Shown here: one piece after another, positions 8,673 to 16,471 of the stretch
How the letters are laid out: every line of letters begins with the position of its first letter
How positions within the stretch are numbered: the first letter of the stretch is position 1
Source: Spirochaetia bacterium
Lineage (GTDB): Bacteria > Spirochaetota > Spirochaetia > Treponematales > Breznakiellaceae
Length of the DNA: 24,609 bases
Direction of reading: 5' to 3'
NCBI GenBank assembly: GCA_026002045.1
Contig: BOAV01000034.1
Location: 1-24,609 of the forward strand
Notes under the pieces: generated by a model
Told to the model about the DNA's origin: nothing
The model's database searches: none
What the model saw: only the letters and a program-made list of their open reading frames with translations
Made by a program: the position numbers and the translations under genes

Positions 8673-9447
8673 ATGCGCCGGTTTTATCTTTTTACAGGCA
8701 AGAGTGGGAAGTATTACGCTCAGATTATGGACCCCCAAACGGGGATGGTCGTAGTTACCCGGTCAACCCGGACAGAAAACAGGGACGAAGCGGCAATCAT
8801 AGCCAGGAAATGGCTCAAAAACGGCCTACCCGTGGCCCGTGTAAAGGCCGCACGGCGGACCGTGAAAGTTGAGGGCGGGCTTAAAAACATCCTGCAATCT
8901 ATCGAGAAAACTCCCGATCGTAGGCCGGGGGTACAAACTGGGTAAGCGCCATGCCCAGAAAAGCGGAAACCGCATAGCCCGGAACTGGGAGCCGTTTTTC
9001 AAAGGCCGCATCTTGAACACTATCACGCGGGAAGATATAAAAAAATTTTCCCTCTGGTTAGGGGAAACCAAAAACGATAAGGGCGAAAAATACTCAGCTA
9101 ATTATCTCAATGGTATTTTGATTGCCGGGTTTACCGCATTAAAATGGGCAGCCGCTGAAAAGATCATCCCCGTTGACCCCACCGAAGGACTGCTCAGGTT
9201 TTCCGGGAGTACCAAAAAACGTGGAGTATTGACCCCGCAGGAAGCGGCAGAACTGTTCGCCATGCCCTGGAAAGATGAGCGGGTCCGCATTACTAATCAC
9301 CTGAGTGCTACCTGTGGGTTCCGGCTGGGGGAAGTGCTGGCCCTGCGGGAATCTGACCTTGACCCGGTAAAGCCTGTTTTGTATGTCCGCCATTCGTGGA
9401 GCATTGACGGCTTGAAAGCGCCAAAAACCAATGAGGAACGGGCTTAG
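8673..9447 (+). pseudogene. Tyrosine recombinase (phage-type integrase), frameshifted and truncated
   Basis: The gene starts at ATG 8673 after AGAGAGGAG. Frame one (8673-8945) gives an arm-binding N-terminus (MRRFYLFTGKSGKYYAQIMDP...RTENRDEAAIIARKWL). Near 8920-8945 the frame changes. The second frame continues the core-binding domain (KSGNRIARNWEPFFKGRILN, ITREDIKKFSLWL) and the start of the catalytic domain (LSATCGFRLGEVLALRESDL, with the first catalytic Arg, then a Lys in GLKAPKT). It stops at 9447, before the HxxR, second His and Tyr motifs. It is therefore inactive. As an integrase next to a defence cluster, it marks the left side of an old integrated element. Confidence 0.8.
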
Positions 9448-9620
9448 GCATAAACCACACGGCAGGCCCTGGCCGGATGTTCCCGGATTGCATAGAAGGG
9501 GGAGTAGGGGGGTGAATTTGGGGAATTTGAGAGGGTCCCAGTAGCTGTAGTCAGATACATCTATGAAGACCCTTGGTTTGGATGTAAAATTCCGGGAATA
9601 CTTTGCGGCCACTACCCTGC

Positions 9621-9666
9621 TTGTCTACCTCCATTTTTAGTGGTATTCTAACGTTATAATAGAGGT
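9621..9666 (+). promoter_or_regulatory. Predicted promoter and RBS of the defence operon
   Basis: TTGTCT (9621-9626) and TATTCT (9644-9649) are separated by 17 bases, a good sigma-70-type pair. The leader would then carry AGAGGT (9661-9666), 5 bases before the ATG at 9672. A perfect TATAAT at 9655-9660 is too close to the start to use that RBS. No other convincing promoter is seen before the following genes. Confidence 0.4.
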
Positions 9667-9671
9667 TATAA

Positions 9672-10946
9672 ATGTCAGATGATACCGGGGAGAAAAAAGA
9701 GCTCCTATTTAAAGAAACTTCTGTAAAAAAAATATATTATTTCATGGATTCATCTAAAAATATAAATCAATTATCAAAAGAGGAATACAAGAATTCTGAT
9801 AAAATTGTTCATTACCCTATAGGATTTAAGGGCGGTGCAAAATACCATAATATACTCAAATTTACATATGTCGGATTTAGGAAAAAGCTTCCTGTTGGAA
9901 TTTACAAAGTTGCAAATTATGGATACGGTTTTACCAGACCATTAAAATTTTTTGCAAAATATTTAGATGAAGTTTTGAAAATCAAAGAATTAATCATAGA
10001 AAAAGATATAAAACCCTTTTATGATAAAAAAAAGAAAGTTATTGGATTAAATCAAAACATTTTATCAAAGATGAAGAATGTACTTGAATCATTAAATGGA
10101 AAACAGATTAAGGAAACTGAACAACTAGTGACGACAGAATTACATTCGATATTTCCTCAAGAAATTAAGATAAAGATAGCAGATTATGTTTCTGATAGTA
10201 TTTTCTTATCTGTTGAAAGGTGGAATAACTCAATAAAAGAATTTTCAGATAAGGATAAACATGCTATACAAGAACTTTTTGATAAATTATCATTAACCGG
10301 AAATTTCTTTTCTACAAATTCATTATTAAAAACCAAAGAAATAATAGATACTGAATATATAAAATCAACATATATTGAATTTTCAAATTTAATGAAAGCA
10401 AAAGATACTCCGGGATTAGAAAAAAAATGGCAGATGTTCCTTAAAGAAAAGAATTGGATTTTTTCTTATATATTTTCACATCCCATTATTTTCTATAAAG
10501 ATGAGGCTTATGTTGGTGGAAAAGGTATAGAAAATAAAAACGGGAAATTTACAGATTTCCTTGTAAAAAACAAATTAACAAATAATGTCTCATTCCTGGA
10601 AATAAAAACTCAAAAAACGAGATTGCTGGAAAATAAAGCCTACAGGGGAACAGATGTTTTTAGTATTTCCAGTGAACTTTCCGGAGCTGTTAATCAGGTA
10701 CTCAACCAAAGAGACAATTTACAGAAAGATTTTTATCAAAAACAGTATAATTCTGACCAGGAATTTGAGGTTTTTAATTCAAGCTGTATTGTTTTGATAG
10801 GTTCTGTTTCTGATTTATCCATCCCCCAAAGGCATTGTTTTGAACTTTATAGAAACAATAGCCGGGATGTAGAAATACTAACCTTTGATGAATTAATGGA
10901 AAAAATTAAGCTGTTCCAGGATTTAATAAAGGTAAAGAAGAAATAA
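9672..10946 (+). CDS. sduA: Shedu-type anti-phage nuclease (SduA, DUF4263)
   Basis: A 424-residue protein with a C-terminal DUF4263 (Shedu) domain at about residues 245-400. That domain has the signature order: DTPGLEKKWQMFLKEKNWIF, then KFTDFLVKN (Asp295), then SFLEIKTQKTRLL (Glu310, Lys312; a PD-(D/E)xK nuclease core), then YRGTDVFSISSELSGAVNQV. The N-terminal about 240 residues are family-variable and of unknown fold, probably a sensing or regulatory part. Shedu proteins are stand-alone oligomeric nucleases that defend against phage. Here the gene is the first of the operon, 12 bases before hsdM. It is strikingly A+T-rich compared with hsdM, which points to separate acquisition. Catalytic residues are all present, so it is likely functional. 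Confidence 0.85.
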   Translation: MSDDTGEKKELLFKETSVKKIYYFMDSSKNINQLSKEEYKNSDKIVHYPIGFKGGAKYHNILKFTYVGFRKKLPVGIYKVANYGYGFTRPLKFFAKYLDEVLKIKELIIEKDIKPFYDKKKKVIGLNQNILSKMKNVLESLNGKQIKETEQLVTTELHSIFPQEIKIKIADYVSDSIFLSVERWNNSIKEFSDKDKHAIQELFDKLSLTGNFFSTNSLLKTKEIIDTEYIKSTYIEFSNLMKAKDTPGLEKKWQMFLKEKNWIFSYIFSHPIIFYKDEAYVGGKGIENKNGKFTDFLVKNKLTNNVSFLEIKTQKTRLLENKAYRGTDVFSISSELSGAVNQVLNQRDNLQKDFYQKQYNSDQEFEVFNSSCIVLIGSVSDLSIPQRHCFELYRNNSRDVEILTFDELMEKIKLFQDLIKVKKK

Positions 10947-10958
10947 GGTGGTTATTAC

Positions 10959-12716
10959 ATGTCCCTAAGCGTCAATATCAACGAAAAAGCCAACTTTATC
11001 TGGTCTATCGCCGACAAGCTCACCGGCCCCTACAAGCCCCACGAATACGGTGAAGTGATATTGCCCCTTACGGTAATCCGCCGCTTCGATTGCATACTTG
11101 AAAAGACCAAAGATGCAGTATTAAAAAAGAGCGCCGAAATAAGGAATCCTCAGGTGCGGGAAATCCAGCTCTGCAAAGTTTCGGGCTACCCCTTTTACAA
11201 TACCAGCAAGTATACCTTTGAACGCCTTGTTGATGACTCGGATCATATACAGGCCAATTTTCGCAATTACCTCAACGGCTTTTCCGCTAACGTTCGGGAC
11301 ATCATCGAGAAATTCCGTTTTGACGAACACATCACCCGGATGGCGGAAAAGGATAAACTCTACATCGTCCTTAAGGAATTCACCACTCCCGCTGCCGACT
11401 TTCACCCGTCACACATATCCAACCTTGAAATGGGCTATGTCTTTGAAGAAATAATCCGGCGTTTTTCAGAAGCCCACAACGAGGAAGCCGGACAGCACTA
11501 CACCCCCCGCGAAGTAATAGAACTGATGGTCAATATCCTTTTCATCAATGATAATCAATTATTGGCGGGGAGCAATGTTGCCAAGACCATATACGACCCC
11601 GCCTGCGGTACCGGCGGTATGCTCTCGGTGGCGGATACCTACCTCCACAAGCTCAACGCAAAAGCGGAACTGTTGGCCTTTGGTCAGGAAATTAACGATC
11701 AGACCTTTGCCATCTGCAAAGCCGATATGCTCATCAAGGGGAACAACGCCGACTACATTCGGGACGGCAACACCCTTTCCGATGATCAATTTAAAGACCA
11801 GACCTTTGACTATATCCTCTCCAATCCGCCCTTTGGCCGGGAATGGAAGGGTGAAAAAACCGCCATCGAAAAAGAAGCGCAGCTCGGCTTTGCCGGACGT
11901 TTCGGTATGGGCCTCCCATCAATCGGGGATGGGCAGATGCTGTTCCTTCAAACAGCAATTAGGAAAATGAAAAATGGAAACTTCCCAGGGAGTTCCGGTT
12001 CAAGGGTCGCCATCATTCACAACGGTTCGCCCCTCTTTTCTGGCGATGCCGGCAGCGGCCCCTCGGAAATTCGAAAGTACATCCTTGAAAATGATCTGCT
12101 TGAAGCCATCATCGCCCTGCCCAATGACCTTTTTTACAATACCGGCATAGCAACCTATATATGGGTGCTGTCCAACAAAAAGGAGAAGCGCCGGAAAGGC
12201 AAGGTCCAGCTTATCAACGCCAATGAGCTCTATGAAAAACGCCGCAAATCATTGGGGAATAAACGGAACGACATACCCCAGCGGCACATTGAAAAAATCA
12301 CCAAGGTATACGGCGGGTTCAAAAACACGGAGATTTGCAAAATATTCAAGACCGAAGAATTTGGCTATTCCAAGATTACCGTGGAACGGCCATTAAAGGA
12401 CGCGAAAGGAAAGCCGGTTCTGAAAAAAGGGCAGCCCCAAAGCGACCCGGACTTGCGGGATACAGAAAATGTGCCGCTGACCGAAAACATAGACGATTAT
12501 TTCAAACGGGAAGTCCTGCCCTTCGCCCCCGATGCCTGGATAGACACCGGCAAAACCAAAGTGGGCTATGAGATACCCTTTACCCGGTATTTTTACAAGT
12601 ATGAGCCGCCCCGGCCCTCTGCGGAGATTAAGAAGGAGATTTTGGCGATAGAAAAGGAACTGGAAGGGGCATTGGCGGAGGTTTTCTCTCCGCAAAGCGG
12701 AGAGATCGGTAAATGA
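10959..12716 (+). CDS. hsdM: Type I restriction-modification DNA methyltransferase subunit HsdM
   Basis: A 585-residue N6-adenine methyltransferase. The N-terminal HsdM helical domain (residues 1-165) begins NEKANFIWSIADKLTGPYKP. The catalytic domain carries SAM-binding motif I DPACGTGG (213-220) and catalytic motif IV NPPF (289-292). A family block follows at VAIIHNGSPLFSGDAGSG. It should work with HsdS to methylate the target and with HsdR to cut. Near the 3' end, a perfect 8-bp hairpin (12686-12704) encodes SPQSGE. All motifs are intact, so modification may still be active even though hsdR is frameshifted. Confidence 0.95.
   Translation: MSLSVNINEKANFIWSIADKLTGPYKPHEYGEVILPLTVIRRFDCILEKTKDAVLKKSAEIRNPQVREIQLCKVSGYPFYNTSKYTFERLVDDSDHIQANFRNYLNGFSANVRDIIEKFRFDEHITRMAEKDKLYIVLKEFTTPAADFHPSHISNLEMGYVFEEIIRRFSEAHNEEAGQHYTPREVIELMVNILFINDNQLLAGSNVAKTIYDPACGTGGMLSVADTYLHKLNAKAELLAFGQEINDQTFAICKADMLIKGNNADYIRDGNTLSDDQFKDQTFDYILSNPPFGREWKGEKTAIEKEAQLGFAGRFGMGLPSIGDGQMLFLQTAIRKMKNGNFPGSSGSRVAIIHNGSPLFSGDAGSGPSEIRKYILENDLLEAIIALPNDLFYNTGIATYIWVLSNKKEKRRKGKVQLINANELYEKRRKSLGNKRNDIPQRHIEKITKVYGGFKNTEICKIFKTEEFGYSKITVERPLKDAKGKPVLKKGQPQSDPDLRDTENVPLTENIDDYFKREVLPFAPDAWIDTGKTKVGYEIPFTRYFYKYEPPRPSAEIKKEILAIEKELEGALAEVFSPQSGEIGK
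12686..12704. repeat. Perfect short palindrome inside the hsdM 3' end
   Basis: CTCTCCGC, then AAA, then GCGGAGAG: an 8-bp stem with a 3-base loop. It matches the stem-plus-3-base-loop layout of the palindromes at 17173, 20178 and 22834. It is in frame and keeps the gene open. Confidence 0.6.
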
Positions 12717-12770
12717 AATGCAATTCTTGTCAAATTTACCTAACGAATGTATACTTATTTCGAGACAGAA

Positions 12771-13061
12771 ATGAATATAAATGAAATAAAAACAAAGGTC
12801 GCAAAAGTTGCCGGCCAATATGGGGTTGAACAGGTATTTCTTTTCGGTTCCTACGCCAGGGGAGAGGCACGGCCGGACAGTGATATTGATATCTGCATAA
12901 AAAAAGGCAAAGTGCGGACCCTTCTTGATTTGTCCGGATTTTACTTGGACCTGGAAGAAAGCCTGGGACAAAAGGTTGATGTTGTTACCATCGAAAGTAT
13001 CAAGGGCGAGTTTAAAGAAAACATTGAGAAGGAACTGGTAGAAATTTATGGAGCTGAATAA
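12771..13061 (+). CDS. mntA: MntA-like nucleotidyltransferase antitoxin
   Basis: This is a minimal nucleotidyltransferase. The fold signature is at FLFGSYARGEARPDSDIDI, with Gly-Ser and the two metal-binding Asp residues (D-x-D). I chose ATG 12771 because it gives the usual about 14 residues before the GS motif and has GAGA upstream; ATG 12747 in the same frame would add 8 residues and has no visible RBS. Family members neutralise HepT by modifying the tyrosine near its active site with AMP. The gene overlaps hepT by 14 bases. The pair sits between hsdM and hsdS, an unusual place for it. Confidence 0.85.
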   Translation: MNINEIKTKVAKVAGQYGVEQVFLFGSYARGEARPDSDIDICIKKGKVRTLLDLSGFYLDLEESLGQKVDVVTIESIKGEFKENIEKELVEIYGAE

Positions 13062-13416
13062 CAGAGATAAAAGCATTCTAACCCATATTGTTCAACATTG
13101 TGAAAATATTTTTTCCTCAATGAAAAGGTTTGGAGATTCTGTCATTTTTGCTAAGGATGCCGATTATTTTAACTCTGTTTGTATGAGCCTCCTTCAAATT
13201 GGTGAATTGGCAAATCATCTTTCCGCTGAATTTCAGGCTGGGCATGACGGAGTTCCCTGGAGAAATATCATTGGTCTGCGGAATGTTGTAGTCCACGGCT
13301 ACGGACATCTTGATATAGACACCGTATGGGGTACTTTACAGGAAGATATACCATCATTATACCAATATTGCCATAAAATACTCGATGCTGCCAATAATCA
13401 GCCTGGGGAGAAATAA
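13048..13416 (+). CDS. hepT: HepT-like HEPN ribonuclease toxin (DUF86)
   Basis: A 122-residue all-helical HEPN protein. The catalytic motif R-x4-H is present as RNVVVH (Arg78, His83). It is followed by GY, giving the H-x-Y arrangement whose tyrosine (Tyr85) is the AMP-acceptor in characterised HepT proteins. Conserved IGELANHLSAEF and GVPWRNIIGLRN blocks are intact. As a toxin it would cut RNA unless modified by MntA, encoded just upstream with a 14-base overlap. hsdS starts only 2 bases after its stop, so the module is locked into the restriction operon. Confidence 0.9.
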   Translation: MELNNRDKSILTHIVQHCENIFSSMKRFGDSVIFAKDADYFNSVCMSLLQIGELANHLSAEFQAGHDGVPWRNIIGLRNVVVHGYGHLDIDTVWGTLQEDIPSLYQYCHKILDAANNQPGEK

Positions 13417-13417
13417 T

Positions 13418-14665
13418 ATGCCCAGGAAAATGAAGGACAGCGGGATTGAGTGGATTGGGGAGATACCGGAGGGGTGGGAGGTTAAAAAATTAAAATATGT
13501 TGCTCAATTGAATCCAGCATTCAAACGTGGAAAAATAGGTGATGTCGAAGTGTCTTTTATTCCAATGGAATGTTTAGGAAACAATAACTTTTCTTTCAAA
13601 AATGCAAAGCTGGATGATGTTATTAATAGTTACACCTATTTTGCTGATAATGACATCATTATGGCTAAAGTTACTCCATGCTTTGAGAACGGTAATATTG
13701 CTCAAGTTAATAACCTGATCAACGGAATTGGATTTGGTACAACGGAAATATATGTTTTTAGAAGCCTATTGATTAATAGTAAATACCTTCTCTATTCCCT
13801 CCAAAGTGAAGATTTTCGTCAAAATGCAATATCAACAATGTATGGGACGGGTGGACTAAAAAGGGTATCCTCATATTTTATAGCCAACTATAAATTCGTA
13901 ATGCCTTCTTCAAATACTCAAACTAATATCTCAAAATTTCTTGATTTAAAATGTTCTGCTATTGACAAATCAATAGAACTTCAAGAATTATCCATCGAAA
14001 AGTTACAAGAATATAAAAAAGCAATCATTACCGAAATCGTCACTAAAGGTTTGAATCCAAATGTGCTTATGAAGGATAGCGGGATTGAGTGGATTGGGGA
14101 GGTGCCAGAGAGTTGGAGAATAAGTAGGGTGCGAAATGAATTTAACAATCTTGATGGTTTACGTAGGCCTGTAAACTCGGAAAACCGGGGGGATATGGAA
14201 GGACAATATCCCTATTATGGAGCGTCAGGTATCATTGATAAAATAAATGATTATATTTTTGAAAATCCCTATATATTGATAGGTGAAGATGGTGCAAATT
14301 TAAAATTTCGGAATCTACCACTTATTTATATTGGTGAGGGTAAATACTGGGTAAATAATCATGCTCATATATTAGATCCGGTTGATCATAATCATTTACA
14401 ATATATGGCATACCAATTAGAATGTGTTGATTTATCAAATTTCATTACAGGCTCAACACAGCCAAAATTGACTCAAGGCAATTTATCTATTATACCTGTA
14501 ATAGTACCTACTCTTTCTGAACAACAAGCTATTGTTGCATATCTCAACAAAAAATGTGCCACTATTGACAAAACCATTGCGGAAAGGCAAGGTTTAATTG
14601 AGAAATTAACTGAATACAAGAAAAGCCTTATTTATGAGGCGGTTACTGGGAATGTGGAGGTGTAA
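13418..14665 (+). CDS. hsdS: Type I restriction-modification specificity subunit HsdS
   Basis: A 415-residue specificity protein. The start is ATG 13418 with GGGGAG at about 13405-13410; an earlier ATG at 13385 lies inside hepT and lacks an RBS. It has two target-recognition domains in tandem, each opened by the same block (MKDSGIEWIGEIPEGW, then MKDSGIEWIGEVPESW). Each closes on a conserved helix (IEKLQEYKKAIITEIVTKG; IEKLTEYKKSLIYEAVTG). The helices set the spacing between the two half-sites. The recognition domains are A+T-rich compared with hsdM and hsdR, as usual for exchanged domains. Intact. The target sequence cannot be predicted. Confidence 0.95.
   Translation: MPRKMKDSGIEWIGEIPEGWEVKKLKYVAQLNPAFKRGKIGDVEVSFIPMECLGNNNFSFKNAKLDDVINSYTYFADNDIIMAKVTPCFENGNIAQVNNLINGIGFGTTEIYVFRSLLINSKYLLYSLQSEDFRQNAISTMYGTGGLKRVSSYFIANYKFVMPSSNTQTNISKFLDLKCSAIDKSIELQELSIEKLQEYKKAIITEIVTKGLNPNVLMKDSGIEWIGEVPESWRISRVRNEFNNLDGLRRPVNSENRGDMEGQYPYYGASGIIDKINDYIFENPYILIGEDGANLKFRNLPLIYIGEGKYWVNNHAHILDPVDHNHLQYMAYQLECVDLSNFITGSTQPKLTQGNLSIIPVIVPTLSEQQAIVAYLNKKCATIDKTIAERQGLIEKLTEYKKSLIYEAVTGNVEV
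13430..13462 (+). repeat. Direct repeat copy 1 in hsdS (copy 2 at 14069-14101)
   Basis: 33 bases starting ATGAAGGACAGCGGGATTGA are repeated at 14069-14101 with one mismatch (C/T). Each copy encodes MKDSGIEWIGE at the start of a recognition domain. Recombination between them would delete or swap the first recognition domain. Confidence 0.85.
14069..14101 (+). repeat. Direct repeat copy 2 in hsdS
   Basis: This is the partner of 13430-13462, 639 bases downstream and in the same reading frame, at the start of the second target-recognition domain. Confidence 0.85.
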
Positions 14666-14667
14666 TT

Positions 14668-15516
14668 ATGGAAGAACTTGAATTGATAAAAAATTTGGCT
14701 CTAAGCAGTGGAGCGGCTGGCACTGCAATTGTAGCCTTATTAAAAAACCCTGATATTCTGAAATTATTATATCAAGACCTTGCACAGCCATCAGTAAAGA
14801 AAGTTGGTGATGCTTTGGGCTCTGTATTCGGACTCGCCGGTACCTTAATGCTACCAATTAAGATGATAAACGAAAAGACAAATCTGCTTTTTACCAAACG
14901 CATGGAACAATATAAAGAAAAAATAAACTCTATTCCTGATGAACGGATTGCAGAAGTTCCACCTGAAATAGGAATTCCTATATTGGATAAACTTACTTAT
15001 GTTCAAGATGAAGATATTGCGGGGCTTTATATCAATTTGCTTGCCAAAGCTTCAGATAAGACTGATGCCTCAAAAGTTCATCCTTATTTTGTGAGTGCAG
15101 TTAATAATCTTACGCCAGACGAAGCAGTTTTTATCAAGAATATCTATGTCAATAATATCATTAAGAATAATATTATTATTCCATATTCATCACTTATTGA
15201 AAAACAAGCTAATCCAAGTGGTTATAGGGTAAAAATTGAGTATTTAATTAATAATAATTATTTGTCAAATTTAGTGTTTCCAAATAATTATGCTCTATAT
15301 ATTGACAATTTAATTTCTCTTGGTTTTATCAATAAACCAGAGATTGAATTTATTGTAGATGAAGGTTTTTATAACGATATAAAATTACAGCATCAGAGTT
15401 TAATTGATGATTGGGAAATTGCAATCAAGCAAACTGGCAACTCCATAGAATTGAAGAAACATAAAGTAGATATTACAGAAACCGGAAGAACTTTTATCAA
15501 GTTGGTAAATCAATGA
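14668..15516 (+). CDS. Abi-alpha family protein (DUF4393), putative abortive infection
   Basis: A 282-residue protein, strong RBS GGAGGTG (14656-14662), 2 bases after hsdS. The first 65 residues hold two apolar stretches (SSGAAGTAIVALL; LGSVFGLAGTLMLPI) that may contact membrane. The central block matches the Abi-alpha pattern: IPDERIAEVPPEIGIPILDKL, then YVQDEDIAGLYINLLAKASD, then VHPYFVSAVNNLTPDEAVFI. The C-terminal third is a winged-helix-like region of unknown role (LINNNYLSNLVF; DITETGRTFIKL). The family name comes from abortive-infection genes; its mechanism is unknown. The gene is A+T-rich and is coupled by ATGA to the next one. Confidence 0.7.
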   Translation: MEELELIKNLALSSGAAGTAIVALLKNPDILKLLYQDLAQPSVKKVGDALGSVFGLAGTLMLPIKMINEKTNLLFTKRMEQYKEKINSIPDERIAEVPPEIGIPILDKLTYVQDEDIAGLYINLLAKASDKTDASKVHPYFVSAVNNLTPDEAVFIKNIYVNNIIKNNIIIPYSSLIEKQANPSGYRVKIEYLINNNYLSNLVFPNNYALYIDNLISLGFINKPEIEFIVDEGFYNDIKLQHQSLIDDWEIAIKQTGNSIELKKHKVDITETGRTFIKLVNQ

Positions 15517-16019
15517 CCCTCTATCACGGCAGCAATGCCATCGTTGAAACGCCTGATCTGACGCATACATTCAAAACACTAGACTTTGGGAAAGGTTTTT
15601 ATACAACCTCTAACAAACGGCAAGCGGTGAATTTTACTCTTAGGGTCATAGAACGGCATGGCGGAAAACGGATACTAAATACGTATAATTTTGAAAAAAA
15701 CGAAGCATACGCAAAATTGGAAATATGCATATTTGAGAAAGCTGATAAAACCTGGCTTGATTTTGTAGCTCAAAACAGGCAAGGTGTATATAAAGATAAA
15801 AAATACGATATTATTTATGGGCCGGTTGCAGACGACCGTGTTTATCAAACACTTATTTTGTATTCAGATGGAATATTTACTACCGATGATGCTTTGAAAA
15901 GACTGGCAACTTTCAAACTATACAGCCAATACGTTTTTACAAGCGAAGAGGCATTAAAATATTTACATTTTATCAATAGTGAAGAAATCACCGAGGTATC
16001 AAATGGCAAAAATAACTAA
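15513..16019 (+). CDS. DUF3990 protein, putative ADP-ribosyltransferase-fold toxin
   Basis: A 168-residue protein whose N-terminus LYHGSNAIVETPDL, then LDFGKGFYTTSNKRQAVNFT, is the DUF3990 signature. The arrangement YHGS (His5) followed by DFGxGFYTT (Tyr30) resembles the NAD-binding His and Tyr of ADP-ribosyltransferase folds; this link is inference from motif form. A third candidate region is KYDIIYGPVADDRVYQTLILY. The start overlaps the Abi-alpha stop (ATGA) and has no own RBS. Its 3' end overlaps the following small gene by 17 bases. Being followed by a DUF3791 gene matches a recurrent pairing. The role is probably toxin or effector, with the two small genes as controllers. Confidence 0.75.
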   Translation: MTLYHGSNAIVETPDLTHTFKTLDFGKGFYTTSNKRQAVNFTLRVIERHGGKRILNTYNFEKNEAYAKLEICIFEKADKTWLDFVAQNRQGVYKDKKYDIIYGPVADDRVYQTLILYSDGIFTTDDALKRLATFKLYSQYVFTSEEALKYLHFINSEEITEVSNGKNN

Positions 16020-16251
16020 AGGTCAATTTCAAACCATGCTGATATTTTTGATCCCCCAGGTAGTTAAAATCATTGCCGAGAAGTATAAAAAAGATCAGAA
16101 AACGGCAACACGTTTATTTTATAATTCGGAACTTTATAAAATGCTCGAAAGAGAATCAACAAAAATTTGGCATTTTAGCCCGCTAACACTATTTACCATG
16201 TTTGACGAAGAAACAAAAACGGGCAATTTTAATATACCGGAGGAATGTTAG
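16003..16251 (+). CDS. Small unnamed protein of the DUF3990/DUF3791 cassette
   Basis: An 82-residue protein. The start is ATG 16003 with GAGG at 15993-15996; ATG 15979 in frame lies deeper in the upstream gene and has no RBS. It is largely helical: MLIFLIPQVVKIIAEKYKKD, then ATRLFYNSELYKMLERESTKIWHFSPLTLFTMFDEE, then a short acidic tail (NIPEEC). I recall similar small proteins beside DUF3791/DUF3990 genes but cannot give a family name. It has no transmembrane or catalytic signature. The overlap with DUF3990 and 1-base gap to DUF3791 suggest an antitoxin or chaperone role, which is inference. Confidence 0.65.
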   Translation: MAKITKGQFQTMLIFLIPQVVKIIAEKYKKDQKTATRLFYNSELYKMLERESTKIWHFSPLTLFTMFDEETKTGNFNIPEEC

Positions 16252-16252
16252 T

Positions 16253-16471
16253 ATGTGTAAAAACGAAATTGACTTTTTAATTTACTGTATAGAAATTTAT
16301 AAATCGCAAAAAAAACTATCCGGCAAAGAAGTGCTGGACTTATTTGATACGTATGGGGTAACAGAATATATTGTAGATTGCTATGAAATATTACACATTG
16401 AAGGCAGTCAGGCTACCATATCCCGTATTGATGACTTTCTTGCCATTCAAAAACAAAAGGAAAGCGCATGA
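16253..16471 (+). CDS. DUF3791 small protein
   Basis: A 72-residue helical protein. The start is ATG 16253 with GGAGG (16239-16243); the earlier in-frame ATG 16202 lies inside the preceding gene. The DUF3791 pattern is clear: EIDFLIYCIEIYKSQKKLSGKEVLDLFDTYGVTEYIVDCYEILH (given here as FLIYCIEIYKSQKKLSGKEV / LFDTYGVTEYIVDCYEILH), then an Asp-rich end SRIDDFLAI. No known activity. Its stop overlaps the hsdR start by ATGA, so it is the joint between the cassette and hsdR. The most likely role is antitoxin or regulator of the DUF3990 protein. Confidence 0.75.
   Translation: MCKNEIDFLIYCIEIYKSQKKLSGKEVLDLFDTYGVTEYIVDCYEILHIEGSQATISRIDDFLAIQKQKESA

Noticed and set aside
9655..9660. Perfect TATAAT as -10 for the Shedu gene
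   Set aside because: Transcription would begin within a few bases of the start codon, leaving out the AGAGGT ribosome site; the TTGTCT/TATTCT pair upstream fits better.
11975..11998. Imperfect palindrome around CTTCCCAGGGAGTT in hsdM
   Set aside because: It has a bulge and very short stems; too weak to list with the perfect palindromes.
12393..13076. Long minus-strand reading frame of 227 codons opposite hsdM/mntA
   Set aside because: It lies opposite two well-supported genes and shows no protein family features.
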